A stretch of 64,000 nt of DNA, from assembly GCF_000771225.1 (NCBI RefSeq), contig NZ_JDTZ01000005.1:124001-188000 (forward strand). The letters run 5' to 3'. The notes below the pieces were generated by a model. It did no database searches and was not told the DNA's origin. It saw only the letters and a list, made by a program, of their open reading frames with translations. Positions within the stretch are counted from its first letter, which is position 1, and each line of letters starts with the position of its first letter. Source of the stretch: Bifidobacterium pseudolongum subsp. pseudolongum DSM 20099 (GTDB taxonomy: Bacteria > Actinomycetota > Actinomycetes > Actinomycetales > Bifidobacteriaceae). This document shows positions 24,962 to 32,665 of this stretch, piece after piece. The translations under genes and the position numbers were made by a program.

Positions 24962-24995
24962 AAAACCGCTAGAATCGTTGGAATCTAGCGGTTTT
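24962..24995 (-). terminator. Terminator of tRNA-Gly
   Basis: A perfect 12-bp stem (AAAACCGCTAGA / TCTAGCGGTTTT) with a 10-base loop lies just beyond the tRNA 3' end. On the minus strand it ends in TTTT. By position it is carried by the island, which restores both the tRNA 3' end and its terminator. Confidence 0.75.
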
Positions 24996-24999
24996 TCAG

Positions 25000-25073
25000 T
25001 GGAGCGGATGACGGGAGTCGAACCCGCCTCTAAAGCTTGGGAAGCTTTCGTTCTACCGATGAACTACATCCGC
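25000..25073 (-). tRNA. tRNA-Gly(CCC)
   Basis: The minus strand folds as a complete tRNA: a 7-bp acceptor stem (GCGGATG/CATCCGC), D arm GTTCATCGGTAGAAC, anticodon stem AAAGC/GCTTT with loop TTCCCAA, and a T arm ending in CCCGT, followed by an encoded CCA. Its 3' 25 bases are the attR core of the island, so the integration keeps a working tRNA. Confidence 0.95.
25002..25026. other. attR core
   Basis: The 25-bp core identical to attL at 16959-16983, inside the 3' part of tRNA-Gly(CCC). Confidence 0.8.
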
Positions 25074-25129
25074 AGGCAACCGCTCGCGCAGTCACAAGAA
25101 GATAGCGTACCACACGCGGTGACCCAGCA

Positions 25130-26116
25130 CTACCTCCGGTAGCCGGTCTGCGAATACGGCCGCGCGTAGCCCGGGCCCACCTCGCCGGTAGCCATGCCCG
25201 CGTTCACCCCCGGCGCGCCCATCGCCACGGCCATCTGCTGCAGGCGCGCGATGCGGTCCGCAGTCGGCGGATGCGTGGAGAACATCTTGGAGATCCCGCG
25301 CGCGGAGAACGGCGATTCGATCATCATCGCAGCCACGGAGCGGTCGGTCGCGGTCGGCGGCATCGGATTCGCCGCCACGCCGTTCTCGATTTTGTACAAC
25401 GCCGAAGCGAGCGCGTTCGGATCCCCCGTGAGCAGACTGCCGTCTTCGTCCGCGTCATATTCACGCGTGCGCGAAATCGCCATCTGGATGAGCGACGCCG
25501 CGATCGGCGCGAGAATGACGCTCAGCATTGCGCCGACCGCGCCCAACGCGCCCGCGCCGTTGTCCGAATCGCGGTTCGAGCGCGTGGAATTGCCGAAGTA
25601 CATGAGCGAATAGCCCAAGTACGAGATGACCGTGGCCATCGCGCCCGCGATCGCGGACGTGCGGATGTCGTGGTTGTACACGTGCATCAGCTCATGCCCG
25701 AGCACACCGCGGATCTCGCGCTCGTTGAGGATCTGCAGAATGCCCTGCGTGCAGCAGACGGCCGCATGCCGCTCGTTGCGGCCGGTCGCGAACGCGTTCG
25801 GCGTGGCAGTCGGCGCGATGTAGATGCGCGGCATCGGCTTGCCCGCCCTCTGCGAAAGCTCGCGCACAATGCGGTAGAGTTCCGGCGCCTGCTGTTCGGT
25901 CACCGGCTGCGCGTGCATCGAAGCGATCGCGAGCTTGTCGGAGAACCAGTATGAGACGAATGATGCAGCCAACCCGATGACCACGTAATATCCGAGCGTG
26001 TTGACGCTGGCGCCTGTGGCCCACCAGATGATCATGATGATCGCCCACATGATCGCAAAGAGCAGCGCGGTTTTCAGCCCATTGTAATGATTGTGCAGTT
26101 GCATTTTCCCGTTCAT
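25130..26116 (-). CDS. htpX: HtpX-like membrane metalloprotease
   Basis: The 328-residue protein has four hydrophobic segments and the M48 zinc motif HELMH (GVLGHELMHVYNHD) with a downstream glutamate ligand in SRTREYDADEDG. HtpX degrades damaged membrane proteins on the cytoplasmic side. Length fits the family, with a C-terminal Gly/Pro/Tyr tail. The ATG at 26116 follows CTGGGGCT; an ATG four codons later is an alternative. It is probably monocistronic, between tRNA-Gly and the beta-lactamase-like gene. Confidence 0.93.
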   Translation of the reverse strand: MNGKMQLHNHYNGLKTALLFAIMWAIIMIIWWATGASVNTLGYYVVIGLAASFVSYWFSDKLAIASMHAQPVTEQQAPELYRIVRELSQRAGKPMPRIYIAPTATPNAFATGRNERHAAVCCTQGILQILNEREIRGVLGHELMHVYNHDIRTSAIAGAMATVISYLGYSLMYFGNSTRSNRDSDNGAGALGAVGAMLSVILAPIAASLIQMAISRTREYDADEDGSLLTGDPNALASALYKIENGVAANPMPPTATDRSVAAMMIESPFSARGISKMFSTHPPTADRIARLQQMAVAMGAPGVNAGMATGEVGPGYARPYSQTGYRR

Positions 26117-26144
26117 AGCCCCAGTCTACGGCAAGGGCCCGCGT

Positions 26145-27263
26145 TCACGCGGCGCGCATGGCGCTGTCGACGGTCTGGGCGAGCGCGGTGAGCAGGTCGT
26201 CGCGCGCGCACGCGTTCGTGAGCATGGCGAGCACATACCCCTGTGGCTGTTCGGCCAGTCGCGTGGCGCCGACCGGAATCACAATGCCCGCGTCGTTGTA
26301 CGCGTACAGATTGCCTTCGCCGTAGATCCAGCCGGCCTTTGACGCCACAACCTCGTTTTCGCCGTGCACCGCGGCGATTGACGAGTTCAACGATCCACGC
26401 ATCTGCTGCGCGAGCCATGCCCGCCCCGGCGCATCGGCCGCATCCGCAGGCGCGCCGAACAGATACTCGTAACTGTTGACCCACATGCGCGCCATGTCGA
26501 TGGCGGTGACGTCGCCGTAATACCCGTTGAGCCCCGTGCCCGCGCCGGTTCCGTCGAGCCACTGCATGGTGGGCGCCGCACCGAACCGCTTGTAGAGCGC
26601 CTCGTACATGTCGTTGTCCGAGAACCGCAGTGTCTGTGTGATGAGCTGGTTGAGCCCGGCCGCATCGGCGGTCGCGGACGTGGCCACAGCATTGACATCG
26701 ACCGCGCCGGTCTGCGCGAGCGAGACGATGTACGGTGCTTTGATCGCCGACGCCGTGTACATGGGCGTGCCGCCGTATGACGCGATGGCTGCGCCGGTGC
26801 GCATGTCGACGACCACGAACGACGCCTGATAGCCTTGCGCGCGGAAATCCTCAATGCGCTCCATGAGCTGCGAGCGTTGCATCTCGTTGAGCTTCACGCC
26901 CGCAGCCGCGAGGGGCGATGAGCCGTCCAACTGACTGAGATTGGCGAACGCCGCCGGCACGACCTGCGCAAGCGTGGGCGCGGGTGTGATCGTGGGGGTC
27001 GGAGAGGGCGAAACGGTCGGCTGCGCCTGCGGCCGCATGGTCGCAGTGGCTGATGCGGACGGCGCGGCCGCCGAAGCGGTGGTCTGGTGCATCGCCACGC
27101 CCATGCTCGCAGCGGAAAGCGCGGCTACGAGCAGGGCGCTGAAACAGACGACCTTCCATCGCGAAGCCGATTGCGTATGCCGCACGATGGCGTTGTCGAG
27201 TTGCGCGTCGGTCATTGGAGGAATGCGGTCATGGCTCCGCGCCGACGGCTCACTTCGATGCAT
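26145..27263 (-). CDS. Exported class A beta-lactamase-fold serine hydrolase
   Basis: The 372-residue protein has a cytoplasmic tail, one membrane helix (about 38-60), a Pro/Thr/Ala linker (about 65-95), and a serine hydrolase domain. Motifs are SAIK (SxxK), SDN in RFSDNDMYEAL, and KAG in SKAGWIYGEG where class A enzymes have KTG/KSG. It could hydrolyse beta-lactams, act as a low-efficiency peptidase, or be catalytically weak. The start is uncertain: ATG 27263 or ATG 27215, neither with a clear ribosome site. Confidence 0.82.
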   Translation of the reverse strand: MHRSEPSARSHDRIPPMTDAQLDNAIVRHTQSASRWKVVCFSALLVAALSAASMGVAMHQTTASAAAPSASATATMRPQAQPTVSPSPTPTITPAPTLAQVVPAAFANLSQLDGSSPLAAAGVKLNEMQRSQLMERIEDFRAQGYQASFVVVDMRTGAAIASYGGTPMYTASAIKAPYIVSLAQTGAVDVNAVATSATADAAGLNQLITQTLRFSDNDMYEALYKRFGAAPTMQWLDGTGAGTGLNGYYGDVTAIDMARMWVNSYEYLFGAPADAADAPGRAWLAQQMRGSLNSSIAAVHGENEVVASKAGWIYGEGNLYAYNDAGIVIPVGATRLAEQPQGYVLAMLTNACARDDLLTALAQTVDSAMRAA

Positions 27264-27335
27264 CTTCCCGCACTCATTCCCATAACTACCTGGATGAAAT
27301 CTCTCGAGACAACTATAGGCAACGGGCGCGAAGAA

Positions 27336-28790
27336 TCAGTCCGCGATGCTGTGCGCGAGTTTGCGGAACTGCTCGGGTTCGATCACCTTCTTGTGCTCAC
27401 GGCCCTCCTTCGCGCCCTCGGCGCGCTCGTACGCGTCGATGCGCTTCCAGCCGGCGAAATCGATCGGCTTGATGCCACGCTCGGCGAGCAGGCGGTCGAT
27501 CGATTCGGGGTCGCGGTCGGCGGCGAGCTGCGCATGCTCCTTCGCCGCGGACAGGTCCTCGAGCATGTTCGTCACGATGAGCAGGGCGTCCGACTTCGTG
27601 GAGCCGATCAGGCCCACCGGGCCGCGCTTGGCCCAGCCGGTGGCGTAGAGGCGCTCGCGCACATCGGGCGTCTCATGGTCCACGGTGATGCGGCCGTCGC
27701 CATTCGCGTTGGCCAGATGCGCACCGCGTTCGTCGTAGGCGATACCAGGCACGGATTCCGGCTGGTAGCCGATCGCATGGTAGACGGCCTGCACCGGGTA
27801 GTCGGTGAATTCGCCGGTGCGGTGCATCACGCCGTCGGCACCTGTTTCGGTGCGTTCGACGCGGATGCCCACAACCTTGCCGTCTTCGCCGAGGATCTCG
27901 GTCGGCGCGCTGTTGAAGTGCACATAGTATTTGCGGTCGGCCGGATTGCCCTCGAAGTCGACGTCGCCATCGTCTTCCATGTCTTCGGCCATCTCGCGGA
28001 TCGCGAAGAGTTCCTCGACCATCTGGCGGGTCAGCTTGTCTTTGCCGGCCTCCTCGATCGTGTCGTCGTCGAGTTCGAAGTCGTCTTCGTCGATGATGAG
28101 CTGCACGCCGGGCAGTTTCTCCATTTCGCGCAGCTCCTGCACGGAGAACTTCGCCTGGGCCACGCCACGGCGGATGAACAGGTGCAGCGTCTTCGCTTTG
28201 TTTTGCGCGATGCCTTCATACACGTTGTCGGGAATGTCTGTGCGGGCCTTGAGGTCGTCGGCGTTGCGCATGAGCTCGCGCGCCACGTCCATCGCCACGT
28301 TGCCGCCGCCGATCACGGCGACTTCCTCGGCCTCGAGCGGCCATTCGCGCACGCCGGTCGGGTAGCCATCGTACCACTCGACGAACTTCGCGGCGCCGTA
28401 CACGCCGTCAAGGTCGGCGCCCGGGATGCGCAGCGGCTTGTCTTTGATCGCGCCGGTCGCGAAGAGCACGGCGTCGTAGCGTTCGAGCAGGTCCTCGAGC
28501 GTCACGTCTTTGCCGAACTCCACGTCGCAGTAGAGGTGGATGTTCGGGTTGTCGAGCGTCTTTTCGAGCGCCGACGCGATGAATTTGATCGACGGGTGGT
28601 CGGGGGCCACGCCGTAGCGCACCAAGCCGAACGGCACCGGCAGCTTTTCGAACAGGTCGATGCGCGCGCTCGTGCCCAGGCCCAGTTCGTCGCCGAGCTT
28701 GGCGAGCTGGCGCAGGAAGATATCGGAAGAGTAGACGCCGGCGGGGCCTGCGCCGATTACAGCAATGCGAAGTTCAGAATCTTGAGTCAC
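27336..28790 (-). CDS. fprA: Ferredoxin/adrenodoxin-type NADP reductase
   Basis: The 484-residue flavoprotein moves electrons between NADPH and ferredoxin-like partners. It has an N-terminal FAD site (IAVIGAGPAGVYSSD), PFGLVRYGVAPDH, and an NADP site (VAVIGGGNVAMDVAREL), in the order of the FprA/adrenodoxin reductase family. The final GWAKRGPVGLIGSTKSDA is the typical C-terminal FAD contact. It is cytoplasmic. The start is GTG at 28790 with a poor ribosome site. A 35-bp-stem hairpin lies upstream. Confidence 0.95.
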   Translation of the reverse strand: MTQDSELRIAVIGAGPAGVYSSDIFLRQLAKLGDELGLGTSARIDLFEKLPVPFGLVRYGVAPDHPSIKFIASALEKTLDNPNIHLYCDVEFGKDVTLEDLLERYDAVLFATGAIKDKPLRIPGADLDGVYGAAKFVEWYDGYPTGVREWPLEAEEVAVIGGGNVAMDVARELMRNADDLKARTDIPDNVYEGIAQNKAKTLHLFIRRGVAQAKFSVQELREMEKLPGVQLIIDEDDFELDDDTIEEAGKDKLTRQMVEELFAIREMAEDMEDDGDVDFEGNPADRKYYVHFNSAPTEILGEDGKVVGIRVERTETGADGVMHRTGEFTDYPVQAVYHAIGYQPESVPGIAYDERGAHLANANGDGRITVDHETPDVRERLYATGWAKRGPVGLIGSTKSDALLIVTNMLEDLSAAKEHAQLAADRDPESIDRLLAERGIKPIDFAGWKRIDAYERAEGAKEGREHKKVIEPEQFRKLAHSIAD

Positions 28791-28848
28791 GGAACTCTAG
28801 AGTAGTCGACGCGGGCGAACGATGGAAGAGCGGCGTACGGCGTTCTGT

Positions 28849-28941
28849 TTTCGCTGTTTTCGTCAGTGTTTTCGCCGTTTTGGTCACTTTTAGGCCAAAA
28901 AAGTGGCCAAAACGGCGAAAACACTGACGAAAACAGCGAAA
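28849..28941. repeat. Long hairpin element, left copy
   Basis: A perfect 35-bp inverted repeat (28849-28883 and 28907-28941) is extended by eight further pairs with one G-T, giving a 43-bp stem. It is built from GTTTTCGC units and lies 99 bp ahead of the nuclease-like gene. The same GTTTTCGC(T/C)GTTTTGGTCA sequence recurs in the hairpin at 30108-30162. Confidence 0.85.
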
Positions 28942-29040
28942 TTAGCGCGCTCTATCCACATTTGCGCAGGTTAGCGGCCGTCCGACCACAGCGGGCGGTT
29001 GGGCTGGCCACGGACGCAGAGGGTGCAGTAGCGTACCCGC

Positions 29041-30075
29041 ATGAGCAGAACGACCACAGTGCAAATCGACTCCCTGATACGGCAGGCGGCCACGGAACAG
29101 CGGTGCGTGATCGGTACCACGCGCCCTGTGCAACGCGGGCTGCAACGCATGTGCCGGCAGGGCCTGATGGTCAGCCCGTACATCAACCTGTATTGCCCCA
29201 CCGAACCATGGCAGACGATGAACGGCTGCGAGCGCCACCTCCATATATTGCGCGCCCTCCAGCTCACCCACGATTGGACCGCCGCCGGCGAATCCGCTGT
29301 GGAGGCGCACGGACTGCCGCACCCGTGGTCCATGCATGAAGGGTTGATCACCATCGCAAGCGCGCACACCAGCAGCAATCCATACGGCGGGAAACGTTAT
29401 GGCACCCGCCGCGACATGCCCGCCACCGCCCTGCCTGTGCGCAATTCGAGGCAACCGCTGCGCAGGATATTCGTGCGCGATGACGAGCCGGTCGTTGTCA
29501 ATGGCGTGCGCGCCACATCCCTGCCGCGCACGGTGGTGGACGCCGTGATGCTCGGCACGTTCGAATCGTCGATGGAAATCATCAACCATGTGCTGGCCCA
29601 CGGGCTGACGGAAAGCGAGCTGCGCACGTACTGCGCCGGCCGGCGCTTCGACCATGCGCGCATCGAAAGCGTGCTGACCTATGCGAATCCGCTCGCGGAG
29701 AATGGCGGCGAATCATTGGTGTACGCGACGATCATCCGTGCAGGTTTTGCGATTCCCGAATTGCAGTGCGAATTCGAGAACTTCGACCACCCGAAATATC
29801 CGCTCCGCGTCGATTTCCTGTGGCGCACCGATGACGGCATGATCGCGCTTGAATATGACGGGCTGCGCAAATACCAGGATCCGACGATGACCAGGCATGC
29901 GCTGCAGGAGAACATCACCCGGCAGGCGACCCGCGACCAGATACTGCTCGCTCAGCATGTGACGAAGATTGTCCATTGCTTCGCCGAAGACGTGTACCAA
30001 CCCGAGCGTCTCATCGCCAAACTGGAACAGGCGGGCGTGCCGCGGCTCCCCCAACCGCGAGCATTGCCCTTCTGA
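29041..30075 (+). CDS. DUF559/AbiEi-like protein with PD-(D/E)XK fold
   Basis: The 344-residue protein has an N-terminal winged-helix-like region as in AbiEi antitoxins, and a C-terminal domain recalling DUF559/Vsr-type nucleases. It contains ENGGESLVYATIIRAGFAIPELQCEF, then RVDFLWR, and ALEYDGLRKY. The spaced E, D and E-x-D-G-x-x-K residues are the catalytic pattern of PD-(D/E)XK enzymes. Similar orphan proteins are common in actinobacteria and their role is unproven; defence or toxin-antitoxin function is plausible. No cognate toxin gene is adjacent. Two related long hairpins flank it. Confidence 0.7.
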   Translation: MSRTTTVQIDSLIRQAATEQRCVIGTTRPVQRGLQRMCRQGLMVSPYINLYCPTEPWQTMNGCERHLHILRALQLTHDWTAAGESAVEAHGLPHPWSMHEGLITIASAHTSSNPYGGKRYGTRRDMPATALPVRNSRQPLRRIFVRDDEPVVVNGVRATSLPRTVVDAVMLGTFESSMEIINHVLAHGLTESELRTYCAGRRFDHARIESVLTYANPLAENGGESLVYATIIRAGFAIPELQCEFENFDHPKYPLRVDFLWRTDDGMIALEYDGLRKYQDPTMTRHALQENITRQATRDQILLAQHVTKIVHCFAEDVYQPERLIAKLEQAGVPRLPQPRALPF

Positions 30076-30107
30076 TCCTCCGCCCTGTTTTCGCCGTTTT
30101 CGGCAGG

Positions 30108-30162
30108 GTTTTCGCTGTTTTGGTCAATTTTTTGGCCCAAAAGTGACCAAAACAGCGAAAAC
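30108..30162. repeat. Long hairpin element, right copy
   Basis: GTTTTCGCTGTTTTGGTCA (30108-30126) pairs with its complement at 30144-30162 around an AT-rich loop. It lies between the convergent nuclease-like and P-type ATPase genes and can end both transcripts. It resembles the hairpin at 28849-28941. Confidence 0.8.
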
Positions 30163-30179
30163 ACTGGGGATGCTGCGTA

Positions 30180-32387
30180 TCAGTCCCGGTCGAACATGGC
30201 AGTGAGCGCCCACAGGATCGACACGACGTCGATGCCCTCCTGCAGGAACGCGCCCACAACGACCGGAATCAGATTGAACGCGGCACACACCATGCCGATG
30301 ATCGCGAGCGCAAGCCCCGTGCACACCGCCTGCAGCATGATGCGCTTGGTGCGGCGCGCAATCGAGATCGCCCGCGGCACACACGCGATGTCGTCGTTCA
30401 TGATGACGACCTGTGCGGATTCCGAGGCTGCGGTCGACGTGCCGTCGGTCATGGCCATGCCGATGTCGGCGACGGCGAGCACAGGCGCATCGTTCACGCC
30501 GTCGCCGACCATCATCGTGACCGGGCGGTGCATCGATTCGCCAAGCAGTTTCGTCATGATGCGGTCCCACCACGGGTCCTTGCCCTTGGCCGCCTCTTCG
30601 GAGGCTTCGCGCACGGCGTTCACCTTGTCTTCGGGCAGCAGCTCGTAACGCACGTCGGTGATGCCGACTTCGTTCGCGATAATCATGGCGGAGGCCTTCT
30701 TGTCGCCGGTGACCATCGTCAGGTCGGTGACGCCGAGCTTGTGCAGGCGGTCGATTGACTTGCGCGCGTTGGCCCGTGGAACATCGCGCAGCACGATGCG
30801 TGCCGCAAGCTTGCCGTCGATGGCGATGTAGGTGGCCATCTCGTCGGGCTCGAGTCGCGTGGGCCACAGTGCGACCGCCTTGCTGTCTTCGCGCTCCATC
30901 GCCTTTTCGTTGGCTTCGGTCTCTTGTGCGTTGTGCGCGGTGGCAACGGCGATATCCTCGCCGGTCACGTACGCGAAACGGCCGACGCGCACCGGGTGGC
31001 CGTCCACCGTGCCGGAGACGCCTTTGCCCGCGTCTTCCACGATGTTGCCCACCACTGGGTAGTTATCGATCGGGTCGGGCAGTTCACCGGCGGACGTGCG
31101 CGGGTTGCGGTGGCCGACGCGCGCGCTTTTCGGCACGCGGTGCAGGCGCTCCATCGCCTCTTTGCCCGCTTCGGTGATGCCTTTGGCGAGCACGTGCACG
31201 GAGTAGCTTTCGATCACGCCGGCCATGAGCAGGATCTCGTCTTCGGTGAGGTCAGCCGGGGCGTCCTGTGCCTTCTGCACGCCCACCACGCGCGGCTGTT
31301 TGACGGTCAGCGTGCCGGTCTTGTCGAAGAAGACGTGCGTGACGCGGCCGAGATTTTCCAGCACGTCCTGCGCTTTGATGAGGATGCTCGCCTTGGCGAG
31401 GCGTCCGGTGCCGGCCACGTATGCGACCGGTGCCGCGATCAGCAGCGGGCAGGGGGTGGCGAGCACAAGCACTTGCGCGAATCGCAGTGGCGTACCGGAG
31501 ACAGCCCATGCGATGCCGGCGATGAGGAACGAGATGATCGTGAACGGCACGGCGAGCATGTCGGCGGTGCGCACCACGGCCGCGCGCGAATCCTGCGCGG
31601 ATTGCACAAGCTTGAGGATCTGCTGGTATTGCGAATCCTTGGCGAGCGATGTGGAGCGGATCATCATCGTCGTCGACCCGTTGATCGAACCGGAGAGCAC
31701 CTTCGCGCCGGAGAATACCGTGCGCGGAACCGGCTCGCCGTTGATATTGCTCAGGTCGAGCGTGGCGGAACCCGACAGCAGCGTGCCGTCGACCGGCACG
31801 ATCTCGCCCGGCAGCACAAGCAGCACGGAGCCGAGTTTCACCTCATCCACGGGCACGGTGGTGAAGTGGCCGTTGCCCGCGCTGAGCGGCTCACCGGCGT
31901 TCTGCGCGTCGGCGATCGCCTGCTGCACCGCGCGGAATCCTTCGGAATCGGTGCTGGCGTCGGCGCCAGTCACGCCGGGCAATGTGACGACGTGCGCCTG
32001 TTGCGGAGCGGCCTTGATGAGCGCGGTCAGATTGCCGCGCGCCTTGGATTGCGCGTAGGACTCGATGGCGTCGCCCGACGCCACCATGAGTGTGACGGCC
32101 CAAGCCGCCCAATACTGCTGCACCGCCACGGTGGAGGCGAGCGCCACGACCGCAAGCAGGTCCACGCCCACATGGCCTTCACGCAGGCTCTTGAGCATTT
32201 CGTGGATGCTGGTGATGATGGTCCATGCCACGAGCAGGATTACAATCCATTCGCCCACACCGGGGTCGAATGCGGAAGGAATATGGCCCCATGGGCGCCA
32301 CGAGGGGATGAGCGCCATGGGAATCGCCGCCAGAATCACAATCGGCAGCAATGGCACTTCTTTACACAGATCGATGATTTTTTTCAT
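30180..32387 (-). CDS. P1B-type heavy-metal ATPase
   Basis: The 735-residue pump has eight likely membrane helices, a phosphorylation site DKTGTLT, the hinge GDGVNDAP, and an actuator loop that reads NINGEPVPR in place of TGESxP. The metal-site motif is CPLL in ATPCPLLIAAPVA instead of CPC or CPH, and the nucleotide-domain HP dipeptide is His-Val (SVHVLAKG). No N-terminal metal-binding domain is present. These point to an atypical P1B branch; the metal cannot be read off. AAGGAGATGCG precedes the ATG. Confidence 0.9.
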   Translation of the reverse strand: MKKIIDLCKEVPLLPIVILAAIPMALIPSWRPWGHIPSAFDPGVGEWIVILLVAWTIITSIHEMLKSLREGHVGVDLLAVVALASTVAVQQYWAAWAVTLMVASGDAIESYAQSKARGNLTALIKAAPQQAHVVTLPGVTGADASTDSEGFRAVQQAIADAQNAGEPLSAGNGHFTTVPVDEVKLGSVLLVLPGEIVPVDGTLLSGSATLDLSNINGEPVPRTVFSGAKVLSGSINGSTTMMIRSTSLAKDSQYQQILKLVQSAQDSRAAVVRTADMLAVPFTIISFLIAGIAWAVSGTPLRFAQVLVLATPCPLLIAAPVAYVAGTGRLAKASILIKAQDVLENLGRVTHVFFDKTGTLTVKQPRVVGVQKAQDAPADLTEDEILLMAGVIESYSVHVLAKGITEAGKEAMERLHRVPKSARVGHRNPRTSAGELPDPIDNYPVVGNIVEDAGKGVSGTVDGHPVRVGRFAYVTGEDIAVATAHNAQETEANEKAMEREDSKAVALWPTRLEPDEMATYIAIDGKLAARIVLRDVPRANARKSIDRLHKLGVTDLTMVTGDKKASAMIIANEVGITDVRYELLPEDKVNAVREASEEAAKGKDPWWDRIMTKLLGESMHRPVTMMVGDGVNDAPVLAVADIGMAMTDGTSTAASESAQVVIMNDDIACVPRAISIARRTKRIMLQAVCTGLALAIIGMVCAAFNLIPVVVGAFLQEGIDVVSILWALTAMFDRD

Positions 32388-32590
32388 CGCATCTCCTTAC
32401 GGTCCGGTATCTCCATGCATGCGGCACGAACCTCATGCACCAATCACGCCTTGTTAACCCATCGAATGACGCGTTGCGTGACCACTCGATACACGGCGTA
32501 AAAAGATTGCACTGTCTTCAATTATACGGGTCACCCTAGCAACATCCATGCGACAACTCAATTCGGGAGCGGGCCAAGGCCAAAATATGG
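32388..32590. other. Leader region of the P-type ATPase gene
   Basis: No gene is supported. A consensus TATAAT (minus strand, 32521-32526) lies 134 bp before the ATPase start, so the mRNA may have a long leader. I recognise no riboswitch or metal-regulator box. Confidence 0.4.
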
Positions 32591-32630
32591 CGAGTCCCGC
32601 CGCTCCCCGTGCGGGGGACGGCGGGACTCG
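32591..32630 (-). terminator. Terminator of the HtrA gene
   Basis: A 12-bp perfect stem (CGAGTCCCGCCG / CGGCGGGACTCG) with a further G/C-rich inner stem lies 35 bp beyond the htrA stop. There is little U-tract, which is common for high-G+C terminators. Confidence 0.7.
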
Positions 32631-32665
32631 TGTGGATCGGGATGCGGCTGAGCCGGCGTTCTGCC

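Larger units (their letters stand above)
16959..25026. mobile_element. Capsid-encoding satellite-like island in tRNA-Gly
   Basis: An 8.07-kb segment is bounded by 25-bp direct repeats that equal the 3' end of tRNA-Gly(CCC). It contains, left to right, integrase and XRE repressor genes on the minus strand, then on the plus strand an excisionase-like gene, three small genes, a RepA-like helicase, a repeat-rich possible origin, five small genes, an HK97-type capsid gene, a possible scaffold gene and a zinc-ribbon gene. I find no terminase, portal, maturation protease, tail, lysis or conjugation gene. This pattern fits a phage satellite that makes its own shell and borrows the rest, but a decayed prophage is possible. 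Confidence 0.8.
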
